In this document: positions 14,482 to 20,690 of the stretch, piece after piece | How positions within the stretch are numbered: position 1 is the first letter of the stretch | Layout: the number at the start of each line of letters is the position of its first letter | Assembly (NCBI GenBank): GCA_964468755.1 | Contig: CAYXWH010000033.1 | Span: 1 to 20,690, forward strand | From: CAYXWH01 sp964468755 | GTDB taxonomy: Bacteria; Chloroflexota; Dehalococcoidia; Dehalococcoidales; RBG-16-60-22 | Length of the DNA stretch: 20,690 nt | Direction of reading: 5' to 3' | Program-made: the position numbers and the translations under genes | Notes under the pieces: model-generated | Database searches by the model: none | What the model saw: only the letters and a program-made list of their open reading frames with translations | Told to the model about the DNA's origin: nothing

Positions 14482-14729
14482 GGTTTGGGGCGGGTCTTTT
14501 TCGGGGGAGATGCGTCATAGTGGAACCTGGCCTCTTCAGCGACCATGGACAGGAGAGTGGCTGAAGTGCCCCGGGGCTGGTATATTCCTGTTTCCCATTC
14601 GCTGATGGTTTGCTGACGCGTGCCGAGCCGGTCGGCCAGCGCGCGCTGGCTGAGACCAAGGTGTTGCCGCAGCGCTTGAATGCGCTGGCTATTCCACGGT
14701 ATACGGCGCGGTTTTGCTGCCCGGTTCAT
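14478..14729 (-). CDS. XRE-family helix-turn-helix regulator
   Basis: 83 residues, basic at both ends (MNRAAKPRR and PPKKTRPKP). The HTH spans roughly residues 12-65: R-I-Q-A-L-R-Q-H-L-G-L-S-Q-R-A-L-A-D-R-L-G, then T-R-Q-Q-T-I-S-E-W-E-T-G as the recognition helix region. It is a DNA-binding protein of the Cro/XRE type. An ATG at 14729 is chosen: the -10 element TACAAT ends seven bases before it, so transcription should begin at the A of the ATG, giving a leaderless mRNA. This agrees with the lack of any SD. The upstream GTG at 14744 lies inside the promoter. Its likely binding site, TACACG-N4-CGTGTA, sits in its own promoter and that of DUF2851. Confidence 0.85.
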   Translation of the reverse strand: MNRAAKPRRIPWNSQRIQALRQHLGLSQRALADRLGTRQQTISEWETGIYQPRGTSATLLSMVAEEARFHYDASPPKKTRPKP

Positions 14730-14735
14730 GGCTCG

Positions 14736-14764
14736 ATTGTACACGTTTTCGTGTAGCTTATCAA
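14736..14764 (-). promoter_or_regulatory. XRE gene promoter with the same operator
   Basis: Minus strand TTGATA (14764-14759), 17-nt spacer, TACAAT (14741-14736). TACACG-N4-CGTGTA (14740-14755) lies in the spacer and covers the first bases of the -10, the same register as in the DUF2851 promoter. Autorepression is inferred. Confidence 0.72.
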
Positions 14765-14886
14765 ATCGGCAGGCAAAAACGGATAATATATAGAGATATG
14801 ATAAGATATCTGGAGATTATTAATAAAAACAATAAGATATTGGTTCTTCAGTGGCTAACAGTGACTCTGGTAATATATTTTGCAAG

Positions 14887-14915
14887 TTGCGCCATATGCC
14901 ATTCTGGGCTATCAT
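14887..14915 (+). promoter_or_regulatory. Promoter of groESL
   Basis: TTGCGC (14887-14892), 17 nt, TATCAT (14910-14915); an overlapping TATAAA at 14915-14920 is an alternative -10. Transcription would start at or just before the CIRCE element, the usual arrangement for HrcA control. The remaining 14765-14886 is AT-rich with nothing recognised. Confidence 0.55.
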
Positions 14916-14922
14916 ATAAATG

Positions 14923-14949
14923 TTAGCACTCTCATGCCGAGAGTGCTAA
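14923..14949 (+). promoter_or_regulatory. CIRCE operator (HrcA site)
   Basis: TTAGCACTC-N9-GAGTGCTAA, a perfect match to the CIRCE consensus, 37 bp upstream of groES. HrcA, encoded elsewhere, binds this element and represses groESL until heat stress. Confidence 0.97.
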
Positions 14950-14986
14950 TAACTGTAGAAAGTCAATTTTCAGAAGGAGGAAAGGT

Positions 14987-15280
14987 ATGGCAGTGAAATT
15001 GCAACCAATGGCTGACCGGGTAGTGGTCAAACCCATTGAGAAGGAGGAGAAAACAAAGTCGGGTATCTATCTACCCGATACTGCCAAAGAGAAACCGCAG
15101 GAAGGTGAAGTGATTGCCGTTGGTCCGGGCCGGATGTCAGATGATGGCAAACGGATAGCCCTGGATGTCAAGGTGGGGGACACGGTGGTATATGCCAAGT
15201 ATGGCGGCACCGAGATAAAGGTTGATGACGTAGACCTGATGATTCTGCGGGAAAGCGATATTCTGGCTAAAAAGGCTTAG
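14987..15280 (+). CDS. groES: Co-chaperonin GroES
   Basis: The heptameric lid of the GroEL chamber. 97 residues, normal length, with L-Q-P-M-A-D-R-V-V-V-K at the N-terminus, the mobile loop EKEEKTKSGIYLPDTAKEKP (18-37) and the conserved GEVIAVGPG. The C-terminal half has V-K-V-G-D-T-V-V-Y-A-K-Y-G-G-T-E. AAGGAGG stands before the ATG. It is the first gene of the CIRCE-controlled operon and is followed by groEL after 52 bp. Confidence 0.98.
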   Translation: MAVKLQPMADRVVVKPIEKEEKTKSGIYLPDTAKEKPQEGEVIAVGPGRMSDDGKRIALDVKVGDTVVYAKYGGTEIKVDDVDLMILRESDILAKKA

Positions 15281-15332
15281 GCAAACGCTTTAGACTATTT
15301 AGCTAGTCAGCCAAAAACGTAAGGAGGAACAT

Positions 15333-16958
15333 ATGGCTAAACAGATAATTTTTGGGGAAGATGTAAGACATTCGCTGAAGAAGGGAATAGATGCCCTGGC
15401 CGATGCGGTCAAGGTAACCCTGGGTCCCAAGGGACACTGCGTGGCGCTGGACAAAAAATGGGGGGCACCTTCGGTAATCGATGACGGGGTTACCATTGCC
15501 AAGGATATTGAGCTTCCCGACCCTTATGAAAATATGGGTGTCCAGTTGGTAAAAGAAGCTGCCAGTAAGACCAATGATGCCTGTGGTGATGGTACCACCA
15601 CCTCGACTATACTGGCTCACGCCATTGTTACCGGTGGTTTTAAGAATATTGCCGCCGGGGCGGATGCCATGGCTATGAAGCGGGGCATTCAGAAAGCGAC
15701 CGCCGCCATAGTTGATGAGCTGAGAAGGGCATCGACCGAGATCAAGGACAGGGAACAGATTGCTCAGGTAGGTACCATAACCGCCAAGGACAAGGAAATT
15801 GGCGAACTGATTGCCGAGGTGATGGAGAAGGTGGGCAAAGACGGCGTTATCACCGTCGAGGAGTCCAAGGGAATAGCCTATGAGGTGGAATATGTTGAGG
15901 GGATGCAGTTTGACCGCGGCTATATCAGCCCCTATTTCATCACCAACGCCGAGCGCATGGAAACGGAAATCGAAGACCCCTACATCCTGTTGACCGACAA
16001 GAAAATATCGGCGATATCTGACCTGTTGCCGGCTCTGGAAAAGGTCTTGCAGGTCACCAAGAATCTGCTTATCCTGGCTGAGGATGTCGAGGGCGAGGCA
16101 CTGGCTACCCTGGTGGTTAACAAGCTGAGAGGCACAATTAATGTTCTTGCCATTAAGGCGCCCGGTTTCGGTGACCGGCGTAAGGCGATGCTGGAAGATA
16201 TCGCCATTCTGACCGGCGGTCAGGTTATCACCGAAGAGAAGGGGCGGAAGCTGGACTCGGTTACCGTCGAAGACCTGGGCCGTGCCCGCCGCGTCACCGC
16301 GGATAAGGACAAGACCACCATTATTGAGGGCAAGGGCACTGATGAAGCCATCAAGGCGAGAATAAAACAGATTAAGGCACAGATAGAGGAGACCACCTCT
16401 GATTTTGACCGCGAGAAGCTCCAGGAGAGACAGGCCAAGCTGGTCGGCGGAGTGGCGGTAATCAAGGTCGGTGCGGCTACCGAGGTTGAATTGAAGGAGA
16501 GGAAGCACCGGGTTGAGGACGCTTTATCCGCCACCCGGGCTGCGGTAGAGGAAGGTATTCTTCCCGGCGGCAGTGTTGGCCTGCTTAATGCGCTCCCGGT
16601 TCTGGACAAGCTGGAGGTCAGCGGTGATGAGGCTACCGGTGTCGACGTTATCCGCAAGGCAATGATTGAGCCGCTGCGCTGGATTGCCAGCAATGCCGGC
16701 AAGGATGGCTCGGTGGTGGTTGATGCGGTAAGGAAGAGCGCACCCGGTGCCGGCTATGACGCCGAAGCCGATGAATTCGGTGACATGGTGAAGAAGGGCA
16801 TTATTGACCCGACCAAGGTGGTCAGGACCGGACTGGAGAATGCGGCCAGTATCGCCAATATGGTCTTGATTACGGAATCGCTGGTGGCTGACATTCCGGA
16901 GAAGGAGAAGGCACCGCCGATGCCGGGTGGTGGTATGGACATGGGCGGGATGATGTAA
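15333..16958 (+). CDS. groEL: Chaperonin GroEL
   Basis: ATP-driven folding chamber for unfolded proteins. 541 residues, full length. VKVTLGPKG (27-35) and D-G-T-T-T-S-T (usually DGTTTAT) form the nucleotide pocket. The equatorial loop normally written E-E-G-(I/V)-x-x-G-G-G is EEGILPGGSVGLLNA here, with Ser for the third Gly. The end PMPGGGMDMGGMM is the usual Gly-Met tail. AAGGAGGAACAT precedes the ATG. It is the only groEL in the window and is followed by a strong terminator. Confidence 0.98.
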   Translation: MAKQIIFGEDVRHSLKKGIDALADAVKVTLGPKGHCVALDKKWGAPSVIDDGVTIAKDIELPDPYENMGVQLVKEAASKTNDACGDGTTTSTILAHAIVTGGFKNIAAGADAMAMKRGIQKATAAIVDELRRASTEIKDREQIAQVGTITAKDKEIGELIAEVMEKVGKDGVITVEESKGIAYEVEYVEGMQFDRGYISPYFITNAERMETEIEDPYILLTDKKISAISDLLPALEKVLQVTKNLLILAEDVEGEALATLVVNKLRGTINVLAIKAPGFGDRRKAMLEDIAILTGGQVITEEKGRKLDSVTVEDLGRARRVTADKDKTTIIEGKGTDEAIKARIKQIKAQIEETTSDFDREKLQERQAKLVGGVAVIKVGAATEVELKERKHRVEDALSATRAAVEEGILPGGSVGLLNALPVLDKLEVSGDEATGVDVIRKAMIEPLRWIASNAGKDGSVVVDAVRKSAPGAGYDAEADEFGDMVKKGIIDPTKVVRTGLENAASIANMVLITESLVADIPEKEKAPPMPGGGMDMGGMM

Positions 16959-16981
16959 TCCGGCACTCATCTATGGTTACC

Positions 16982-17019
16982 AGAATAGCCGTAGCCCGCG
17001 GGCTGCGGCTATTCTTTTT
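16982..17019 (+). terminator. Rho-independent terminator of groESL
   Basis: AGAATAGCCG (16982-16991) pairs with CGGCTATTCT (17006-17015), with a further palindrome AGCCCGCGGGCT between them, making a very stable stem followed by TTTTT (17015-17019). It lies 24 bp after the groEL stop and overlaps the stop codon of the convergent M16 gene. Confidence 0.93.
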
Positions 17020-18280
17020 ACAGGTTCAGCAGTTCTCCCAGCGGCTCGTCCTTCGGTATCGGCCCGACTACAGCCAGGCGGAGGGGCGCTTCGGACAGCA
17101 ACTCGTTGGCCAGTTGCTGGCATTCCTCGGCGGTAATGGCGTCAATAATGGCGATAGTCTGGTCAGGACTGAGAATGCGCCCGGTGAGTATCTCCTGGCT
17201 CCCCATCCAGCCGGACACATTGCGGCTGTCCTCCATGCGTAGCAGCAGGCGTCCCTTGGAGAGCTCTTTCGCCCTGGACAATTCCGCTTCGGGGATCCGC
17301 TCTTTCAATTTGGCGAGTTCCTCCAGAATTGCCGTAACGGCTGTTTTGAGGTTTTCGGGTTCCACTCCGGCGGCGATGATAAGCGAACCGGTATCCAGGA
17401 AGTGGTCAACATAGCTCTGAATGCTGTAGGCGAGCCCCAGCCGGTCGCGAATTTCAGCAAATAACCGACTGCTCATTCCCTCACCGAGGATTACATTGAG
17501 CAGGTCGAGCGTGTAGCGCTGTGGGTGGAGGAGGGGTAGTCCGGGCAATGCCAGACATATCTGGGCTTGCTCCATATCCCGGGTCTCGATTCGCACCCGT
17601 TGCCCCGGCTGTTCGCGGTAGGGCATGAATTCGGGGCGGGGTGCTTGATTGCCCCAGCCGGCCGTAAACTGGCTGACCGTTTCCACAATATCCTCGTGCT
17701 GGATATCTCCGGCAATGGCGATGACAGTATTGGCGGGATGATAGTGGCTTGACCGGTACCTAATGAGATTGTCCCGGGTAGTCGCCGCCACCGATTCTTT
17801 GGTCCCGGCGGTATCGCGGCCCAGGGGGTGCCCGGGCCACAGTAGCTCATCGATAAGTTCCGCGGCTCTCTGGGGTGGGGAATCCAGGCTCATGTTTATC
17901 TCTTCAATGATGATCTGGCATTCTTTCTCAATATCGGCCGGGTCGAATCTCGGGTTAGTCAGAATATCCGTAAGCACGTCAAGGGCAATGGTGAAATGGG
18001 GGCGGGCCACCTTGCACCAGTAGACACTGAGTTCTTTATCGGTGGCGCCGTTAAGAATGCCTCCCACCCCCTCGATTGCCATCGAAATCTCCCGGGCGGT
18101 AGGTCGTTTTGCCGTACCTCTGAAGCACATGTGCTCAATGAAGTGGGAGATGCCCGCCTGAGCATCAGCTTCGTACCGGGAACCGGTACCCACAAAGACA
18201 CTGATGGCCACCGAACATGTATGCGGCATGTTCATGGTCACCACTCGTAGCCCATTGTCCAGCGTGGTCTTTTGATACAC
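17018..18280 (-). CDS. M16 family zinc protease (processing-peptidase-like)
   Basis: A zinc metalloprotease of the pitrilysin/insulinase group, probably cytoplasmic: no signal peptide is seen. It is 420 residues from the GTG at 18280, the usual length of a single M16 unit with two repeated halves. The inverted zinc motif H-F-I-E-H is at 46-50 and the downstream glutamates are in C-Q-I-I-I-E-E-I-N (121-129). The second half has G-x-G-M-S-S-R-L-F-x-E-I-R-D-R-L-G-L-A-Y, the conserved substrate-handling motif. Two starts are possible: ATG at 18295 has no SD, whereas GTG at 18280 has AGAGGGG five nt upstream and begins MYQKTTLDNGLRV. The gene converges on groEL; its promoter is at 18309-18337. Confidence 0.9.
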   Translation of the reverse strand: MYQKTTLDNGLRVVTMNMPHTCSVAISVFVGTGSRYEADAQAGISHFIEHMCFRGTAKRPTAREISMAIEGVGGILNGATDKELSVYWCKVARPHFTIALDVLTDILTNPRFDPADIEKECQIIIEEINMSLDSPPQRAAELIDELLWPGHPLGRDTAGTKESVAATTRDNLIRYRSSHYHPANTVIAIAGDIQHEDIVETVSQFTAGWGNQAPRPEFMPYREQPGQRVRIETRDMEQAQICLALPGLPLLHPQRYTLDLLNVILGEGMSSRLFAEIRDRLGLAYSIQSYVDHFLDTGSLIIAAGVEPENLKTAVTAILEELAKLKERIPEAELSRAKELSKGRLLLRMEDSRNVSGWMGSQEILTGRILSPDQTIAIIDAITAEECQQLANELLSEAPLRLAVVGPIPKDEPLGELLNL

Positions 18281-18308
18281 GGAAGCCCCTCTCATTTAGA
18301 TACTTTCA

Positions 18309-18337
18309 ATTCTAAGGTATACTGATGCTGGCGTCAA
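18309..18337 (-). promoter_or_regulatory. Promoter of the M16 protease gene
   Basis: Minus strand TTGACG (18337-18332), 17 nt, TAGAAT (18314-18309). Transcription would start near 18302, only seven bases before the ATG at 18295, which favours the SD-led GTG at 18280 as the real start. Confidence 0.65.
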
Positions 18338-18364
18338 TTCACCGGCGTACCCCCGGTAATGCCC

Positions 18365-18421
18365 TTGACAGAGCCGTTCCGTGACCGTACATTGTGATAA
18401 CAGGTAAGATTAAACTATAAT
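18365..18421 (+). promoter_or_regulatory. Two candidate promoters for zf-TFIIB-lemA-M48
   Basis: TTGACA (18365-18370)-N17-TACATT (18388-18393), and TTGTGA (18392-18397)-N18-TATAAT (18416-18421). The second would start transcription near 18428, close to the GGAG at 18430, leaving a very short leader. The first has the better -35. Confidence 0.5.
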
Positions 18422-18440
18422 AGTATCTGGAGTTGGTGTG

Positions 18441-18893
18441 ATGATTTGTCCTACGTGTCGGAATGTCATGATAGTGGTGGAGAATGAGCGGATTGAACTG
18501 GACTATTGTGCCAGCTGCTCCGGGGTGTGGTTTGACGCCGGTGAACTGGAGCTTATGCTGGAGCGAATGGAGCTGGGAAGCGATAGTTTGCTGCTGGGGG
18601 ACATACTCGCGCTGCCTGAAGCCAGTACCACCGAGAAAAAGCGTAAGTGCCCCATTTGCGGGCGGAAAATGAAGAAGGTGGTGGTGGGGCAGGAACCGGA
18701 GGTACTCATCGATGTCTGCCCCAGAGGCGACGGGTTATGGTTTGACGGTGGCGAGGTGACGCAATTGCTGCCGCAGTGTGTCTCCCGGGCATGCGGCGAG
18801 GCAGACTCTCCGGGACGCATGCTCACCTTCCTCGGGGAAACGTTTAAAGTCAGTGGCGGTCCCGGCGCTGACCGGGGAACCGGGCTGAACTAA
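18441..18893 (+). CDS. Double zf-TFIIB-type zinc-ribbon protein
   Basis: 150 residues with two copies of the zf-TFIIB ribbon. The first (C3, C6, C23, C26) reads CPTC...CASCSGVWFDAGELELML. The second has C70/C73 (CPIC) and C93 but reads CPRGDGLWFDGGE, so the fourth cysteine is replaced and zinc binding may be altered. The rest, after about residue 115, is low in recognisable motifs. The function of this small family is not established. The ATG at 18441 follows GGAG by about 8 nt; a GTG directly before it is an alternative. It is the first gene of a close series with lemA (13 bp gap) and the M48 protease, hinting at a shared role in envelope or protein quality control. Confidence 0.85.
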   Translation: MICPTCRNVMIVVENERIELDYCASCSGVWFDAGELELMLERMELGSDSLLLGDILALPEASTTEKKRKCPICGRKMKKVVVGQEPEVLIDVCPRGDGLWFDGGEVTQLLPQCVSRACGEADSPGRMLTFLGETFKVSGGPGADRGTGLN

Positions 18894-18906
18894 CAAGGAG
18901 GTCGCG

Positions 18907-19470
18907 ATGATTGCCGTCTATGTTATCGTGGGAATTGTGGTCATCTTGCTTATCTTGATTATCGCCAATTATAACGGGCTGGTACGGCTGCGCAATCAAA
19001 CAAAGAATGCGTGGGCACAAATAGACGTTCAGCTCAAGCGCCGGTATGACCTTATCCCCAACCTGATGGAAACCGTCAAGGGTTATATGAAGCATGAACG
19101 GGAGACACTGGAAGCGGTGACCAACGCGCGCAACCTTGCCCAGCAAAAGGCGGGCGGGAGTGTTGGCGAGCGTTCCCGGGCGGAGAGCGAATTGAGCGGA
19201 GCGCTGGGACGGCTCCTTGCCGTGGTGGAAAACTACCCTGACCTGAAGGCAAACCAGAATTTCCTGGCACTTCAGGAAGAATTGACCTCCACGGAGAACA
19301 AGATAGGCTTTTCCCGCCAGTATTATAACGATTCGGTGTTGCGGCTGAATAACAAGGTGCAGATGTTTCCCTCGAACATAGTCGCCGCCATCACCGGCTT
19401 CAAGCTCGGCGAGTTCTTTGAGATTACCGTCGCCGAGGAGAGGGAAGCCCCCAGGGTCAGTTTTACCTAG
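18907..19470 (+). CDS. lemA: LemA family membrane protein
   Basis: 187 residues. One N-terminal transmembrane helix (about 2-21, strongly hydrophobic) is followed by a mostly helical domain. The family pattern NYNGLVRLRNQTKNAWAQID, V-Q-L-K-R-R-Y-D-L-I-P-N-L, then E-N-Y-P-D-L-K-A-N-Q-N-F-L-x-L-Q and F-S-R-Q-Y-Y-N-D-S-V and N-x-x-V-Q-M-F-P-S-N is complete. The biochemical function is unknown. LemA genes are very often followed by an HtpX-type M48 protease, as here (17 bp gap). AAGGAGG is placed correctly before the ATG. Confidence 0.95.
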   Translation: MIAVYVIVGIVVILLILIIANYNGLVRLRNQTKNAWAQIDVQLKRRYDLIPNLMETVKGYMKHERETLEAVTNARNLAQQKAGGSVGERSRAESELSGALGRLLAVVENYPDLKANQNFLALQEELTSTENKIGFSRQYYNDSVLRLNNKVQMFPSNIVAAITGFKLGEFFEITVAEEREAPRVSFT

Positions 19471-19487
19471 GCGGCCTGACATAAGCG

Positions 19488-20690
19488 ATGTGGGAACAGA
19501 TCAGAGATAATCAGGTCCGGTCAGTTATCCTCACGGTAGCCATGGGGATGGTGCTGCTGCTACTGGGGTATTTCCTCGGACTCTCCTTTATGGGCAGTGG
19601 TCTCGGCGGGCTTATCATTGCGCTGGCTATCTGGGTGATAATGAGCTTGGTGGCGTACTTTCAGGGTGACGGTATTTTCCTGGCGCTTTCCCGGGCGCGG
19701 AAGATAAGCCGGGATGACCATCCCCGACTGTACAACATCGTGGAAGAGATGAAGATTGCCTCCGGGCTGGAGAAGATGCCGGATATCTATATCATTGATG
19801 ACCCCGCCCCGAATGCCTTTGCCACCGGACGGAACCCCGACAAGGCGGCCGTTGCCGTTACCTCCGGTCTTTTACAGAAGCTCAACCGTGACGAATTACA
19901 GGGGGTCATCGGCCATGAGATAGCCCATGTCAGGAACCGCGATGTGCTGCTGATGGCGATGTGCGGCGTGCTGCTGGGCACGATTGTCATCCTGGCCTGG
20001 TATGCCACCCGGATCCTGTTCTTCAGCAGTATGGCCGGCGGCCGGAGGAGCTCTTCCGGCGGCGGGCAGGCGCAGATTATTATTCTCGCCATTGGCATTG
20101 TCCTGATGATACTGGCACCGATTGCCGCCCAGTTTATTTACTTCGCTATTTCCCGGCGCCGCGAGTACCTGGCTGACGCTTCTGCCGCCCTGTACACCCG
20201 TTACCCCGAAGGGCTGGCTTCGGCACTGGAGAAGATTGCCGGGTCGACCGCCCAGCTGAAGTCTGCCAACCAGGCTACCGCTCCCATGTATACCGTGAAC
20301 CCGTTCCGCAAGAAAGGCAGGGCGGCCAGTGACCTTACCAGCACCCACCCACCCATCTCGGAACGGGTACGCATACTCCGTGCCATGGCCGGGGCGTCAC
20401 TGGCGGACTATGAGCAGGCTTACCGCACGGCGCATGGTGGGCAGAAGGGCGTAGTTCGAGGAGCCGCCGGACTGGTCGGGGAGACGGGCGCCACAGGTAT
20501 CCGTGCCGCTTCGTCGGAGAAGGGCCCGGTAGAGAAAGAGGATAAAGTAGCCCGCACCCGGGAGACGTCTGACCTGGTGTGGCGACTCAACAAATACCAG
20601 ACCATTGATTGCGACTGTGGTGTCAGGCTGCGGGTGCCCCCCAAGTTCAAAGGGGAGATGGTCAGGTGCCCTCGCTGCGGGCGGGTCCAT
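19488..20690 (+). CDS. htpX: M48 family (HtpX-like) membrane protease with C-terminal zinc ribbon, cut by window end
   Basis: A frame of 401 codons from the ATG at 19488 runs off the right edge. Two transmembrane helices (about 13-32, 38-57) precede the zinc motif H-E-I-A-H at 143-147 (GVIGHEIAHVRNRD). Two more hydrophobic stretches follow (about 155-175 and 193-217), then RRREYLADASAAL, whose E is the likely third zinc ligand. This is the HtpX layout of a membrane-bound quality-control protease with a cytosolic active site. After a linker rich in G, E and K, the visible end has CDCGVRLRVPPKFKG followed by C-P-R-C-G-R-V-H, a C-x-C...C-x2-C zinc ribbon not found in E. coli HtpX. The SD is weak. 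It follows lemA, as is common. Confidence 0.9.
   Translation, partial: MWEQIRDNQVRSVILTVAMGMVLLLLGYFLGLSFMGSGLGGLIIALAIWVIMSLVAYFQGDGIFLALSRARKISRDDHPRLYNIVEEMKIASGLEKMPDIYIIDDPAPNAFATGRNPDKAAVAVTSGLLQKLNRDELQGVIGHEIAHVRNRDVLLMAMCGVLLGTIVILAWYATRILFFSSMAGGRRSSSGGGQAQIIILAIGIVLMILAPIAAQFIYFAISRRREYLADASAALYTRYPEGLASALEKIAGSTAQLKSANQATAPMYTVNPFRKKGRAASDLTSTHPPISERVRILRAMAGASLADYEQAYRTAHGGQKGVVRGAAGLVGETGATGIRAASSEKGPVEKEDKVARTRETSDLVWRLNKYQTIDCDCGVRLRVPPKFKGEMVRCPRCGRVH

Noticed and set aside
14730..14744. GTG at 14744 as start of the XRE gene
   Set aside because: It lies in the -10/operator region, upstream of the predicted transcription start.
14798..14926. A 43-codon plus-strand ORF (MIRYLEIINK...) upstream of groES
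   Set aside because: It runs into the groE promoter and CIRCE element, has no proper SD, and reads like AT-rich non-coding DNA.
15303..16508. A 401-codon minus-strand ORF opposite groEL
   Set aside because: This is a well-known kind of artefact antisense to groEL; no SD, no domain, and groEL is certain.
1..20690. CRISPR arrays, tRNA or rRNA genes, insertion sequences, prophage
   Set aside because: No regularly spaced repeats, tRNA-like cloverleafs, rRNA segments, transposase or phage structural genes were seen on either strand.

Overview
This 20.7 kb window is a contiguous stretch of a bacterial chromosome of roughly mid-to-high 50s GC. Two runs of exactly 100 N (6521-6620 and 8400-8499) mark it as a scaffolded draft or metagenome assembly. 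The gene set and the flavour of the proteins suggest an anaerobic member of Chloroflexota, probably close to Dehalococcoidia: an Isf-like iron-sulfur flavoprotein, a DUF2851 protein, an exported propeller-like protein with SPxYxxD repeats, an M48 protease with a zinc-ribbon tail, and HrcA/CIRCE control of groESL. That placement is an inference from recalled family distributions, not a search result.

Layout. 1-1023 (-) is the 5' part of an exported Asp-box/propeller-like protein. It is preceded by a 0.2 kb leader with two SD-led mini-ORFs and a nested hairpin. hisS (-) and rel (+) are divergent, each with a readable promoter; rpsT follows rel. mazG and fmt (-) form a pair, with fmt broken by the first gap. 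A 380 bp gene-free stretch precedes dnaA (+), whose 3' end lies in the second gap. It is followed by the tight series obgE, nadD, an Isf-like flavoprotein and a HAD hydrolase. On the minus strand from 11.7 to 14.7 kb lie a small ribbon-helix-helix protein, ParA, DUF2851 and an XRE regulator. groES-groEL (+) start divergently from the XRE gene behind a perfect CIRCE element and end at a strong terminator. An M16 protease (-) converges on groEL. Last comes zf-TFIIB, LemA and an M48/HtpX-like protease (+, cut by the window end).

Most of the window is core housekeeping: translation (hisS, rpsT, fmt), stringent response (rel), nucleotide sanitation (mazG), replication initiation (dnaA), ribosome assembly GTPase (obgE), NAD synthesis (nadD) and protein folding and quality control (groESL, M16, LemA/M48). 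The presence of dnaA, parA and obgE suggests an origin-proximal location.

The least expected signals are regulatory. (1) The XRE gene and DUF2851 each have a -35/N17/-10 promoter with the same inverted repeat, TACACG-N4-CGTGTA, in the same register between the hexamers; the XRE transcript appears leaderless. This is a compact two-gene regulatory circuit around a protein of unknown function. (2) The parA-RHH operon has the same kind of design with a different inverted repeat (CGCAATT-N4-AATTGCG), and a related palindrome at the end of the operon. (3) DnaA has lost the normal D-H-T/S recognition triad of its DNA-binding domain, and no run of canonical DnaA boxes is seen upstream. (4) The exported-protein gene has a structured leader that appears to hide a ribosome binding site.
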